64,000 nt of DNA from JAEUIT01 sp034439815 (lineage in GTDB: Bacteria > Planctomycetota > Phycisphaerae > Phycisphaerales > SM1A02). Both the position numbers and the translations under genes were made by a program. Each line of letters opens with the position of its first letter. The stretch's first letter is position 1. Shown in pieces: positions 8,865-19,281 of the stretch. The stretch covers positions 10,754 through 74,753 of the forward strand of contig JAWXBD010000091.1 of assembly GCA_034439815.1 (NCBI GenBank), in the 5' to 3' direction. Under the pieces are notes generated by a model. The model saw only the letters and a list, made by a program, of their open reading frames with translations, was not told the DNA's origin and made no database searches.

Positions 8865-10511
8865 ATGTCAGACCCACTGCACTCCCCGGCCTCCGCGCAC
8901 CCAGCGCCTTCTGCGGAAACCAACGTCGTCGACACCCTTCAGTCGCTGACCGTGGCGTTCGCGCTGGCGATGACCGTGCGCTCCTTTGTGACGGAAGGGT
9001 TTGTCATTCCGACGGGCTCGATGGCCCCCACACTTGCCGGTGCCCACTTCAGTTTTCGTTCACCGGAGACGGCCTACGAGTACTCGATCGACTTCGGTCC
9101 GGTGCTGGGCGCGGCAGCAATGAACGGCGGGCAGCTGCCGCAAGGGTCTCGCGGGCTGGTGGACCCGATGATCAATCCCCTGGTGCCGATCGCGCAATGG
9201 GACTACCGAAAGATCACGAGTGAAGCGCGGATGGGTGACAGGGTCCTGGTCCTGAAGTACCTCTATGCGTTCTCCGAGCCCCAGCGCTGGGATGTTGTGG
9301 TCTTCAAGAACCCGACCGATCCGGTCGGCGACACGCAGAACTACATCAAGCGGCTTGTGGGCATCGAGAACGAGCAGCTGCTGACGGTCGACGGCGACGT
9401 CTGGACGGCGCCACTCGGTGCACCGCTGGCGGACTTTCGTGTGCAGCGGAAGCCCGAACATGTCCAGCGGGCGGTGTGGCAGCCCGTTCACGATTCCGAT
9501 TACGTTCCGGTCGATCCGCAGGCGATGAGCCAGCGGATGGGTCGGTCGTACGACGGTCCTCCATGGGTCGGTGAGCACTGGGACACGAGCGGCCGCGCGT
9601 ATCACTGCGACACCGCCGAGCCCACGACACTGCACTGGCGGGCTGCCACCATGCCGATCGACGACCGCTGCGGCTACAACGCGCTGCAGCTTCGTGAAAC
9701 TCCGTACCCGGTCAGTGACATCCGCGTGCGGGCTGCGGTGGAGGCGGAGGACATCACGAAGTGGTCGATGGACCTCCAGCTTGAAGCCCGCTCGCACACG
9801 ATGCGGTGGCAGCTGAACGACGGGAACGCGACGCTCCTCGTTGTTCGGCGCGACACGGGTGCGATCGTCGCGGAAGAGACGACGCCCTGCCGGCTGCCGG
9901 CGCAAGGTGCCAGCTGCGACATCGAATGCTGGCACGTCGATCACTCGCTGTCGCTGTGGATCAACGGGACGAAGATGGCGGAGCTGGTCTACGACCACTG
10001 GACGCCGGAGGACCGCGTCCGATTCTCGTTCCCCGGACTCGACCTCGAGACCTACCGACGCACGCCGGTCGGTCCGCTGCCGGACGCCGCGCTGCTGGCG
10101 TGGAACGTCGCCGGATCGCCGGTCACGTTTCACCACGTCGCCGTCGACCGCGATCTCTACTACCGGCCGAACGGACTCGCGCCGGGCAACCAGTGCCCGA
10201 CGAACGGTCCATTTGTGCAGGGGCTCGCGTTCGGCAGTGACCTGAACGCCCCTGCCCAGCTGGAGGCCGATCAGTTCCTGATGATGGGCGACAACTCGGC
10301 GTACAGCCGCGACGGCCGGGTCTGGGGGCGACCGCATCCGCTCGTGCAGGCGCAGCTCGGCGAGACATCGCCCTTTATCGTGCCGCGCGAGCTGCTTCTC
10401 GGGAAGGCATGGTGCGTGTACTTCCCGGCGCCGCTGCCCGTCCGCATGCCTGATGGACGCTCTGGGAAGGCGATTGTGCCGGACATCGGGAGCAACCGCT
10501 TCATTCGCTGA
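8865..10511 (+). CDS. lepB: signal peptidase I with a large insertion
   Basis: This S26 leader peptidase cleaves signal peptides of exported proteins at the outer face of the inner membrane. A single N-terminal membrane segment (about 22-45) precedes the catalytic serine in IPTGSMAPTL (Ser52). Box C/D follows as GDRVLVLKY and QNYIKRLVG (catalytic Lys162), and box E as MGDNSAYSRDGR (from about 474). The distance from the lysine to box E is about 310 residues, far longer than in E. coli LepB, because about 180-200 residues are inserted in the periplasmic part. ATG 8865 was chosen over a TTG four codons earlier. Confidence 0.9.
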   Translation: MSDPLHSPASAHPAPSAETNVVDTLQSLTVAFALAMTVRSFVTEGFVIPTGSMAPTLAGAHFSFRSPETAYEYSIDFGPVLGAAAMNGGQLPQGSRGLVDPMINPLVPIAQWDYRKITSEARMGDRVLVLKYLYAFSEPQRWDVVVFKNPTDPVGDTQNYIKRLVGIENEQLLTVDGDVWTAPLGAPLADFRVQRKPEHVQRAVWQPVHDSDYVPVDPQAMSQRMGRSYDGPPWVGEHWDTSGRAYHCDTAEPTTLHWRAATMPIDDRCGYNALQLRETPYPVSDIRVRAAVEAEDITKWSMDLQLEARSHTMRWQLNDGNATLLVVRRDTGAIVAEETTPCRLPAQGASCDIECWHVDHSLSLWINGTKMAELVYDHWTPEDRVRFSFPGLDLETYRRTPVGPLPDAALLAWNVAGSPVTFHHVAVDRDLYYRPNGLAPGNQCPTNGPFVQGLAFGSDLNAPAQLEADQFLMMGDNSAYSRDGRVWGRPHPLVQAQLGETSPFIVPRELLLGKAWCVYFPAPLPVRMPDGRSGKAIVPDIGSNRFIR

Positions 10512-10722
10512 TCCGTGGCGCGGAAGCACTTAGGCGTCGAATTCCCAAAAACACGCGTGCCTTCCCCGGACGCTGCGGTATGTTGGATCGGCCGCCTCTC
10601 AGTGCGAGTTGCTCGCGCGCGGCGAGTTGGTTTATCAGACGTCGACACCGCTCCGCCCGCGTGGGTAGCGCTGTCGATGCTTCGATGCCTTTCGACCCCA
10701 TAGTCCATCTCTGGAGAAGCCT

Positions 10723-12417
<1,695 letters not shown>

Positions 12418-12453
12418 TTGAGCCCCCGCCAAAGATCGGCAACGTAAAACATC

Positions 12454-12497
12454 GGACGCCCTCGCACGGTTCACCTTGCGAGGGCGTCCTTTTTCTC
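12454..12497 (+). terminator. rho-independent terminator
   Basis: A perfect 13-bp stem (GGACGCCCTCGCA and its complement, arms 12454-12466 and 12477-12489) with a 10-nt loop is followed by TTTTT. It terminates the FG-GAP gene and insulates the next one. Confidence 0.92.
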
Positions 12498-12576
12498 TAC
12501 GGTGAGTTTTGCGAACGGGGGGGGGGGCGCCCCCATCGTCCGCCGCTTCCAATCGGCTCTGGCATGGGAGACTTCG

Positions 12577-13368
12577 ATGCCTCGTCTACACGCTGTGACT
12601 GTCGCGCTCGGCTCGTTCGCCGTTCCTCCCGCGGTGTTCGCCGGGGACTTCACCATCCAGTCAGCGGACACCCGCTCCTTCACGGGCGGCAGCGAGTGCC
12701 AGCTGGAATGCGACGCGCGGACGCAGGGGTTCTGCGCGTTGGCCTGCGATCATGTCACAGACTTCGTCAGCGAGTTTTCAAACGTCGACGTGGTGCTCTC
12801 CGCCAGATTGATCAGCGCCAGGGCGTCGGTGGAAGCGAAGACGCTGGGCGGCCCGGTGCCGGCCTCGGCGACGGCGGGCTACGGCATCGAGTTCTCCGTC
12901 TCTGAACCGACCCACGTGTACGTGGAGTGGCGCGATCTTGATGTGCCCGCGCTGACCGACTTCCTCCCTGACAGGCTGCCTTTGTCGGGCGTGTGGATCG
13001 GCGAACTCGCCGCCGGGCACCACTTCGTGTTCGACACGATGACGGTCAACGGGGCCGGCGCCACGTCGTCCGGGCTGCTCATTCGCGTCATTGAGCGCGT
13101 CATTGCGGACATTCATGCCGATTGTGATGCCGACGGTGTCGCTGACTGGCAGGAGATCGTGGACGGTTCGCAGACCGATGCAGACGAGGACGGCGTTCCC
13201 GATGAGTGCGGAACTGACCCGGCGGATCTGAACGACGACGGCCTCATTGGCGCTCTCGACCTCGCGATTCTGCTCGGGCAGTGGGGTGGTCCTGGCAGCG
13301 CCGACTTGGACGGCAGCGGCCACGTCGGTCCGTCCGATCTCGCCATCGTGCTGGGCTCGTGGACGTGA
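12577..13368 (+). CDS. secreted protein with dockerin-like C-terminus, unknown function
   Basis: The frame is open from 12502, but ATG 12577 starts a typical signal peptide (MPRLHAVTVALGSFAVPPAV, cleavage near VFAG) and has GGGAG as ribosome site. The mature part of this 263-residue protein is a small beta-rich domain with two close cysteine pairs (SECQLECD and FCALACDH). An aspartate-rich calcium-type stretch (DADGVADWQE, DADEDGVPDECG, about 200-225) follows, then two dockerin-like loops (DLNDDGLIGALDLAILLG and DLDGSGHVGPSDLAIVLG). The latter tail is shared with three other exported proteins in this window. The role is unknown. Confidence 0.75.
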   Translation: MPRLHAVTVALGSFAVPPAVFAGDFTIQSADTRSFTGGSECQLECDARTQGFCALACDHVTDFVSEFSNVDVVLSARLISARASVEAKTLGGPVPASATAGYGIEFSVSEPTHVYVEWRDLDVPALTDFLPDRLPLSGVWIGELAAGHHFVFDTMTVNGAGATSSGLLIRVIERVIADIHADCDADGVADWQEIVDGSQTDADEDGVPDECGTDPADLNDDGLIGALDLAILLGQWGGPGSADLDGSGHVGPSDLAIVLGSWT

Positions 13369-13442
13369 CGCGCAGCGGCTGATGGCCGCTCGAAGGCACC
13401 TGCTACGCTCCGGCGACACGCTCCCGGAGATGACGTTCCATC

Positions 13443-14243
13443 ATGGCTATCGAATCGGAATTGCCGCTCGCCGGTCGGCGGGCCCTCGTTTCAGGCAGCA
13501 CCCAAGGCATCGGCAAGGCGATCGCGATGGCATTCGCCGCGGCCGGCACCACAGTCGATCTCATGGGCCGCAACGAAGACGGCCTCGCCCGGGTGCTCAA
13601 GGAACTGCCGACGCCAGAGGGTCAGGCGCACAGCACGCTCGTCGCCGACTTCGGCGATTGGCGCAAGGTTGAGGCGGCCGCGCAGGCGTACGCGAAGACA
13701 TCGGGGCCTGTCCACATTCTCGTCAACAACACGGGCGGACCCCCCGCGGGCCTCGCGATCGATGCCCGTCCCGACGAGTACATCACGGCGATGTCCATGC
13801 ACATCGCGTGCTTCCAGGCGCTCGCCCAGGCGTGTGTGCCCGGCATGCGCGAAGCGAACTACGGCCGGATCATCAACATCACCTCGACATCGGTGGTGAC
13901 GCCGATCAAGGGGCTTGGCGTGTCGAACACCGTCCGCGCCGCCGTCGCCAACTGGACGAAGACGCTGGCGACCGAGCTCGGCCGATTCAACATCACAGTC
14001 AACAACATCCTGCCCGGCTTCACGAAGACGGCACGGCTCGAGTCGCTCTTCAAGGGCAAGGCGTCGCGCGCTGGCTCGACAGTTGATGAAGTCGAACGCG
14101 ATGCCATCGCGACCATCCCCGCCGGGCGGCTCGGCGCTCCGGAAGAGATCGCGGCCGTCGCGCTGTTTCTTGCAAGCCCCGCGGCGAGCTACGTAAACGG
14201 CGTGAACCTTCCGGTCGACGGCGGGCGGCTCGCCGGTCAGTGA
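13443..14243 (+). CDS. SDR-fold oxidoreductase lacking the catalytic Tyr-x-x-x-Lys
   Basis: The 266-residue protein has the SDR nucleotide-binding motif GSTQGIGKAIA (about 18-28), NNTGG in place of NNAG, INITSTS before the active site, and the C-terminal NILPGFTKT and VNGVNLPVDGG elements. At the position where classical SDRs have YxxxK it reads LGVSNTVRAAV, so both Tyr and Lys are replaced. An atypical subgroup annotated as 3-oxoacyl-ACP-reductase-like has this same change, and its chemistry is unsettled. The gene lies 13 nt before an aldehyde dehydrogenase on the same strand, so the two probably act together. Confidence 0.8.
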   Translation: MAIESELPLAGRRALVSGSTQGIGKAIAMAFAAAGTTVDLMGRNEDGLARVLKELPTPEGQAHSTLVADFGDWRKVEAAAQAYAKTSGPVHILVNNTGGPPAGLAIDARPDEYITAMSMHIACFQALAQACVPGMREANYGRIINITSTSVVTPIKGLGVSNTVRAAVANWTKTLATELGRFNITVNNILPGFTKTARLESLFKGKASRAGSTVDEVERDAIATIPAGRLGAPEEIAAVALFLASPAASYVNGVNLPVDGGRLAGQ

Positions 14244-14256
14244 GGTCGCACCGTCC

Positions 14257-15702
14257 ATGCAAACGCTCACGCACTTCATCAACAATCAGGATGTCGCATC
14301 GGCCGGCGGAGCTTCACTCGATGTGTTCGAACCCGCGACCGGCGAGGTGTACGCGCAGCTCCCGGACGGCGATCAGCGCGATGTGGCCCGCGCGGCGGAC
14401 GCGGCGAAGGCAGCGTTTCCTGCATGGTCGCAGCTGCCGGACAGCGAGCGATCACGGCTGATGATGGCGATCGCGGACCGTATCGAACAGCGGGCGGAGG
14501 AATTCGCCGAGGCGGAGTCGCGTGATCAGGGCAAACCGGTGGCACTGGCGCGAACGATCGAGATCCCGCGCGCTGCGGCGAATCTGCGGTTCTTCGCCGG
14601 CGCGATCCTGCACGAGCGCGGCGAGTTCTACCGCACCGACGACCGCGCCATCAACTATGTGCTGCGTCAGCCGCGCGGTGTGGCGGGCTGCATTTCGCCG
14701 TGGAATCTGCCGCTGTACCTGTTCACGTGGAAGATCGCGCCAGCGCTTGCGACAGGCAACACGGTCGTCGCCAAGCCAAGCGAACTGACTCCGTGGACTG
14801 CGTGGATGCTGGGGCAGGTGTGCCGCGATGTAAAGCTGCCGCCGGGTGTTTTGAACATCGTGCACGGGACAGGCAAAAACGTCGGTCACGAGATCGTCGC
14901 GCATCCCGATGTCTCGACGATCAGTTTTACGGGCGGAACGGCGACGGGCGCGAGCATCGCGTCGACGGCCGCGCCCATGTTCAAGAAGGTCTCGCTCGAG
15001 ATGGGCGGCAAGAACGCGACGATCATCTGCGACGACGCCGATTTCACGAAGGCGATGCCGACGATCGTTCGCAGCGCGTTTCAGAATCAAGGCGAGATCT
15101 GCCTGTGCGGCTCGCGCATCATTGTGCATCGCGCCGTTCTGAAGAAGTTCACCGAGCAGTTCGTCGCGACTGCCTCATCGCTCATCACAGGCGATCCGAA
15201 GGCTGCGAACACCGACATGGGCGCGATCGTCTCCGAGCAGCATCTTCAGAAAATCGAAAGCTACGTGACGCTCGCGAAGATGGAAGGCGGCAAAGTCGCG
15301 CTCGGCGGCAACCGTGCGAAAGGGGTTGGGCAGCGCTGCCGCAACGGCTGGTTCCACGAGCCCACGGTCATCGTCGGCCTCTCTCCGTCGTGCCACACCG
15401 CGACGGAGGAGATCTTCGGACCGGTCGTCACCATTCACGGTGTCGATGACCACGGCGAAGCCGTGCAGGTCGCGAACTGCACGAAGTACGGGCTTGCGTG
15501 TTCCGTGTGGGGGCGCGACATCGAGCGGCTGCATCGCATGGCCGCGAAGATCGACGCCGGCGTGATCTGGATCAACACGTGGATGCTGCGCGATCTGCGC
15601 ACGCCGTTCGGCGGCATGAAGCAATCGGGCGTGGGGCGTGAAGGCGGCGATGAGGCGCTGCGGTTTTTCACCGAGGCGAAGAATGTGTGCGTGGGATGGT
15701 GA
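14257..15702 (+). CDS. NAD-dependent aldehyde dehydrogenase (ALDH8 / muconic-semialdehyde type)
   Basis: This 481-residue enzyme has the ALDH hallmarks: WNLPLYLFTWKIAPALATGN (NAD and substrate cleft), FTGGTATG, the general base in LEMGGKN, and the nucleophilic cysteine in NQGEICLCGSR. The ICLCGSR context and overall length resemble 2-aminomuconate or 2-hydroxymuconate semialdehyde dehydrogenases (ALDH8A1, kynurenine or meta-cleavage pathways). Without the rest of such a pathway nearby the substrate remains open. Translation is likely coupled to the upstream SDR; GAGG precedes the ATG. Confidence 0.87.
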   Translation: MQTLTHFINNQDVASAGGASLDVFEPATGEVYAQLPDGDQRDVARAADAAKAAFPAWSQLPDSERSRLMMAIADRIEQRAEEFAEAESRDQGKPVALARTIEIPRAAANLRFFAGAILHERGEFYRTDDRAINYVLRQPRGVAGCISPWNLPLYLFTWKIAPALATGNTVVAKPSELTPWTAWMLGQVCRDVKLPPGVLNIVHGTGKNVGHEIVAHPDVSTISFTGGTATGASIASTAAPMFKKVSLEMGGKNATIICDDADFTKAMPTIVRSAFQNQGEICLCGSRIIVHRAVLKKFTEQFVATASSLITGDPKAANTDMGAIVSEQHLQKIESYVTLAKMEGGKVALGGNRAKGVGQRCRNGWFHEPTVIVGLSPSCHTATEEIFGPVVTIHGVDDHGEAVQVANCTKYGLACSVWGRDIERLHRMAAKIDAGVIWINTWMLRDLRTPFGGMKQSGVGREGGDEALRFFTEAKNVCVGW

Positions 15703-15764
15703 GGGGCGGCTGCCTGCTGAGGGTGAGCACGTCGCACATATCCGCAGAAGGCAGCCGCCCTCAC
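15699..15764. terminator. inverted repeat between convergent genes, possible bidirectional terminator
   Basis: The arms GTGAGGGGCGGCTGCCT (15699-15715) and AGGCAGCCGCCCTCAC (15749-15764) pair almost perfectly with one bulged base, around a 33-nt loop. The arms overlap the stop codons of both the aldehyde dehydrogenase gene and apaG. There is no T tract, so the terminator role is inferred from position. Confidence 0.5.
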
Positions 15765-16171
15765 TCGGCCAGCCCCGACACCAGATAAAACCGTCCGACG
15801 GTCGCGCTGATGACTGTGCCGTCGTCGCGCTCGATGTCGTAGATCCCTTCCATCGTTCCCCATGGCGTGTTCAGCGGGCAGAACGAGGAGTAGTCGAACT
15901 TTTCGCCGGGCGCGAGCGTGGGGAACTGACCGACGACGCCGGGGCCCTTGACTTCGTGGCGCTCGCCGCCGGCGTCGACGATGATCCAGTGGCGATTCTT
16001 CAGCGTCAGTCTGTGATCACTCTCGTTGGAGATCACGATCTTGTACGCGAACAGAAACTTTCGCTGGCGCGGATCGGACTGCGCGGAAAGATAGTTCGGC
16101 TGAACCTGAACGCGCACACCTTCGGTCATCGTGTCGGAACCGTGCGATTTCAGTGCGGCGGAGGCGGGCAT
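15761..16171 (-). CDS. apaG: ApaG (Co2+/Mg2+ efflux-associated, DUF525) protein
   Basis: ApaG is a single fibronectin-III-like beta-sandwich of about 125 residues. The 136-residue product matches it: FAYKIVISNESDHRLTL, then KNRHWIIVDAGGERHEVKG, GPGVVGQFPTLAPGE and YSSFCPLNTPWGTMEG. Its biochemical role is unclear; apaG mutants in enterobacteria affect Co2+ resistance and Ap4A metabolism. A TATACT -10 box 9 nt upstream of the start points to a leaderless transcript separate from trpC, which ends 61 nt upstream. Confidence 0.93.
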   Translation of the reverse strand: MPASAALKSHGSDTMTEGVRVQVQPNYLSAQSDPRQRKFLFAYKIVISNESDHRLTLKNRHWIIVDAGGERHEVKGPGVVGQFPTLAPGEKFDYSSFCPLNTPWGTMEGIYDIERDDGTVISATVGRFYLVSGLAE

Positions 16172-16180
16172 CAGGGACGG

Positions 16181-16186
16181 AGTATA
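16181..16186 (-). promoter_or_regulatory. -10 box of leaderless apaG promoter (TATACT)
   Basis: On the minus strand TATACT ends 9 nt before ATG 16171. It is the closest match to TATAAT among the leaderless candidates. Confidence 0.6.
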
Positions 16187-16232
16187 GCGCGCGATCGCAT
16201 CTTCGTTCGGTCTGGGTCAATCGTTCTCGCCC

Positions 16233-17048
16233 TCATTCGTTCTCGCCAAGCAGGCGGGCGAGCGCGCGTCCGGGGTCGGGCTGCTTCATGAGGTACTCGC
16301 CCACGAGAGCGATGTTGACACCATGCTCACGAAGTCGCTTGAGATCCTCCCGGCTCGTGATGCCCGATTCACTGACCAGCACGTCGCGGTTTTCGACCAG
16401 TTCTGCAAGGCGAAACGTGTGCGTGATGCTGGTGGTCATCGACGACAAGTCGCGATTGTTGATGCCGAGCAGCGAGTAGCCCGGGTGCGGAAATCCGATG
16501 TGATTCTTCACCTTCAGCAGGTTCTCCATGCTGTGCACTTCAACAAGCGTTGTGAGCCCGAGCTCGATCGCGAGGATCTGAAGGTCGATGATCTTGGACT
16601 CAGACAGCACTTCCGCGATCAGCAGCACAGCATCGGCACCCGCCGCCATCGCTTCCCACACCTGGTACTCATCGACGATGAAGTCCTTCCGCAGCACCGG
16701 GAGCGGAACCGCTTCGCGGATCAAGTGGATGTATTCGAGCTTGCCTCCGAAGTCATGTTCGTCGGTGAGACACGAGATCGCGGCGGCTCCGGCGTGGTGA
16801 TAGGCTTTCGCCAAGGCCACCGGATCAAAGTCAGCTCGGATGATTCCGGCGGACGGACTCTTCCGCTTGATCTCCGCGATAATCCGCGTTTCCTCGTGAT
16901 GGTGCGCGTCAACGACGGCGCGAAAGAAATTACGGGGGCGCGGCAGCTCGGCGCACAATCGCTTCAATGACTCGAGCGGCGTCACTTCGCGGGCGCGAGC
17001 CACTTCCTCGCGTTTGCGGGCAACGATCGCGTCGAGCAACGAACTCAT
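16233..17048 (-). CDS. trpC: indole-3-glycerol phosphate synthase
   Basis: TrpC closes the indole ring in tryptophan synthesis (CdRP to indoleglycerol phosphate). The 271-residue TIM barrel shows the family's catalytic segments IIAEIKRKSPSAG, SCLTDEHDFGGKLE, VLRKDFIVDEYQ, LLIAEVL, LVEVHS, LGINNRDL and LVSESGI. The ATG at 17048 is preceded by CTGGAGGAG, a strong ribosome site. The divergent CPBP protease gene starts in the same bases (17047), so the two start codons interlock. trpC is not clustered with other trp synthesis genes here, although trpS lies nearby. Confidence 0.96.
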   Translation of the reverse strand: MSSLLDAIVARKREEVARAREVTPLESLKRLCAELPRPRNFFRAVVDAHHHEETRIIAEIKRKSPSAGIIRADFDPVALAKAYHHAGAAAISCLTDEHDFGGKLEYIHLIREAVPLPVLRKDFIVDEYQVWEAMAAGADAVLLIAEVLSESKIIDLQILAIELGLTTLVEVHSMENLLKVKNHIGFPHPGYSLLGINNRDLSSMTTSITHTFRLAELVENRDVLVSESGITSREDLKRLREHGVNIALVGEYLMKQPDPGRALARLLGENE

Positions 17049-17961
17049 GCACTGGCTCCTCCAGAAAACCGTGGTTATAGCCGCTCCGGTAGTTCTCGAC
17101 CACGCGCCGCCAGTCGACGCGGCGCCGATCGTCCAAGCCCCTGGCCATTGGATCCCGTACGCACTCGTGGTGCTGGTGAGCGCCATCCTCGGCGCTGTGG
17201 TTGCGCACGTAGCGGTTCGCCGCCGCTGGTTGAATCTCAGCACACGCCCGGCGTTCATGCCGCGCGCGGATGACTCGCTCCTGCTGGCCGCGCTCTTTCT
17301 TCTGCTCCTCCTTGCGCCGTCGCTTTCCGTTCCGTCGGTGCGCGGGGCCGTCGACGTGACCACGATGCGCGGGATGGCGATGGTTCATTGGACGGCCTAC
17401 GCGACACAGGCACCGATTGCCGCCCTGCTCGTGTGGATGCTTCGCCGATCGGATCAGACGCCTGCACCGTTTCGAAGCGCCGTCGGCACGAGCGTGGTCG
17501 CCATCGCGTGCGTCGCGCCTTGGATTGTTCTGGGCAACCAGCTCGCGACGCAGTTGCAGGCGTTGCTTACGGGCGTCGAGCCTTCGGAGATAGCACACAA
17601 GACGCTTGGTGCGCTGATCGAATCACGCGGCGATCCGTGGGCGCTCGCGGTCATCGCGGCGGTCGTCATCGCCGCCCCCGTGATCGAGGAAATCGCATAC
17701 CGCGGGGGGCTGCAGGGTGCGATCCGCGCCCTCGGCATCGGTGCGTGGCCGTCGATCCTCATCACATCCGGCGCCTTTGCGGCGATGCACATTCCATCCG
17801 TCCCCGTCGAGTCTCTTGCGGGCGCGATGGCGAGCCTCTTCTTGCTGTCAGTGATGCTGGGCCTGATTCGCGAGCGGACGCAAGGGCTGATCGCGCCGAT
17901 CGTGGCGCACGCGCTCTTCAACGCCGCGAATCTCGCACTGGCATGGACGCTTGTACAGTAG
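17047..17961 (+). CDS. CPBP family intramembrane metalloprotease
   Basis: The 304-residue protein is strongly hydrophobic with about seven or eight membrane segments. It carries the CPBP (CAAX prenyl protease/bacteriocin immunity) motifs: EEIAYRGG (motif 1, EExxxR), FAAMHIPS (motif 2 histidine) and VAHALFNAANL (motif 3, HxxxN). Family members cleave prenylated or other membrane proteins; the substrate here is unknown. ATG 17047 starts inside the start codon region of divergent trpC, and the frame is also open from TTG 17014. The last codons contain the -10 box of trpS. Confidence 0.85.
   Translation: MHWLLQKTVVIAAPVVLDHAPPVDAAPIVQAPGHWIPYALVVLVSAILGAVVAHVAVRRRWLNLSTRPAFMPRADDSLLLAALFLLLLLAPSLSVPSVRGAVDVTTMRGMAMVHWTAYATQAPIAALLVWMLRRSDQTPAPFRSAVGTSVVAIACVAPWIVLGNQLATQLQALLTGVEPSEIAHKTLGALIESRGDPWALAVIAAVVIAAPVIEEIAYRGGLQGAIRALGIGAWPSILITSGAFAAMHIPSVPVESLAGAMASLFLLSVMLGLIRERTQGLIAPIVAHALFNAANLALAWTLVQ
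17954..17959 (+). promoter_or_regulatory. -10 box of leaderless trpS promoter (TACAGT)
   Basis: TACAGT ends 9 nt before ATG 17969 and overlaps the last codons of the CPBP gene. trpS can thus be transcribed independently despite the 7-nt gap. Confidence 0.45.
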
Positions 17962-17968
17962 CCCTGCC

Positions 17969-19036
17969 ATGACTCGTCTCGCGAAGCCTCGAATCCTTAC
18001 CGGCGACACACCGACCGGCATTCTCCATCTCGGGCACTGGGTCGGCAGCGTGAAGCGGCGCGTTCAGCTGCAGGACACGCACGACTGCTACTTCATTATC
18101 GCGAATATGCATGCGTACACGACGCGCATTGATAAGAGCGAGCAGATCAAGAGCGACTGCATCGAGATCGTGCGCGATTATCTCTCGATGGGCATCGATC
18201 CGGAACGCTCCACCATCTTCCTGCAGAGCGAGATCCCGGCGATCGCCGAGCTGACGTTCCTCTTCGCGATGCTCCTGCCGTTCAATCGCGTGATGCGCAA
18301 TCCGACGTTGAAAGAAGAGATCAAGGTCAAGAATCTCGGCGAGACCTACTCGTTTGGATTTCCGCTGTACGCCGTCGGCCAGACGGCCGACATCCTCGCG
18401 TTCCGCCCGGTCGGTGTTCCCGTCGGCGAAGACCAGGTGCCGCATCTGGAACTCACACGCGAAGTTGCGCGGCGCTTCAATCAGATCTTCTGCAACGTGA
18501 GCGACCAGGCGGAAGACGACGATCACGTGCAGCTGGGCGGCGCGCTACCGATTCCGCGCGCCGACGTCGGTGCGGTCGGCCGGCTGCTTGGAACAGACGG
18601 CGTCAACAAGATGAGCAAGTCGCTGAACAACGCCATCTTCATCAGCGATTCGGCGAGCGAAGTGGAAAAAAAGGTGAAGAAGATCTTCACCGGACGCCAG
18701 AGCGCCACCGCGCCGGGCGACATCACCAACGCGCTCTTTCAGTATGTCGATGCGTTCCACAGCGACCGCGCCCGCGTCGAGGAACTCAAGCACAAGTACG
18801 CGACCGGCGACAACATCGGCGACGGTCACATCAAGGTCGAGCTTGCTGCTGAGATCAACACAATGCTCGAGCCGATGCGCGAGCGCCGCAAGCGGTACGA
18901 AGGCAAGGACGATGTCATTCTCGGCATCCTGAAGACCGGTTCTCAGCGCGCGAACGACACGGCCGAGGAGACGCTGGCACTCGTGAAGGAGAAGGCGAAT
19001 CTGATCGCGTTTCCGCGGTCGCTGCGGTTTCGGTGA
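17969..19036 (+). CDS. trpS: tryptophanyl-tRNA synthetase
   Basis: This class Ic aminoacyl-tRNA synthetase charges tRNA-Trp. The 355-residue product has TGDTPTGILHLGHW (HIGH motif) close to the N-terminus, FPLYAVGQTADILAF and GEDQVPHLELTREVARRFN in the catalytic domain, and the KMSKS loop NKMSKSLNN at about 210. Length fits the compact bacterial form. The longer open frame from 17951 would overlap the CPBP gene; ATG 17969 has a -10 box just upstream. Confidence 0.95.
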   Translation: MTRLAKPRILTGDTPTGILHLGHWVGSVKRRVQLQDTHDCYFIIANMHAYTTRIDKSEQIKSDCIEIVRDYLSMGIDPERSTIFLQSEIPAIAELTFLFAMLLPFNRVMRNPTLKEEIKVKNLGETYSFGFPLYAVGQTADILAFRPVGVPVGEDQVPHLELTREVARRFNQIFCNVSDQAEDDDHVQLGGALPIPRADVGAVGRLLGTDGVNKMSKSLNNAIFISDSASEVEKKVKKIFTGRQSATAPGDITNALFQYVDAFHSDRARVEELKHKYATGDNIGDGHIKVELAAEINTMLEPMRERRKRYEGKDDVILGILKTGSQRANDTAEETLALVKEKANLIAFPRSLRFR

Positions 19037-19069
19037 GTGCGTATGACGGCGAGGAGCGGCCCAGAGCCG

Positions 19070-19090
19070 TTTCGCGGCAATGTCGCGAAA
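19070..19090. repeat. perfect small hairpin after trpS
   Basis: TTTCGCG and CGCGAAA flank a 7-nt loop, 34 nt after the trpS stop. It may help end trpS transcription but has no T tract. The surrounding 19037-19222 shows no credible gene. Confidence 0.35.
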
Positions 19091-19222
19091 GTGGCATGAC
19101 GGCGCATGTTCACGTCAGCGTGCCTTCAGCACCCATGGTCAAGGTTCAACCGGCTTGCACACAGCGAATCGTGTTTCAGCGTGAGTTGGCCCCCGAAGCG
19201 CACAGTCATGTCATCACCAACG

Positions 19223-19255
19223 AAAAAGGCCGCGCCGTTCATGACGGCGCGGCCT
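19223..19255 (-). terminator. rho-independent terminator of the CHRD gene
   Basis: Read on the minus strand, a perfect 12-bp stem (AGGCCGCGCCGT with its complement, arms 19244-19255 and 19227-19238) with a 5-nt loop is followed by TTTTT. It lies 27 nt after the CHRD gene stop. Confidence 0.92.
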
Positions 19256-19281
19256 GCTTTCATCAATCACTCTCTGTTCGC

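Noticed and set aside
9060..10529. 489-codon open frame antisense to lepB, and similar long antisense frames (104-1216, 11242-12552)
   Set aside because: They mirror strongly supported genes, show arginine-rich shadow composition and no motifs; typical of GC-rich DNA.
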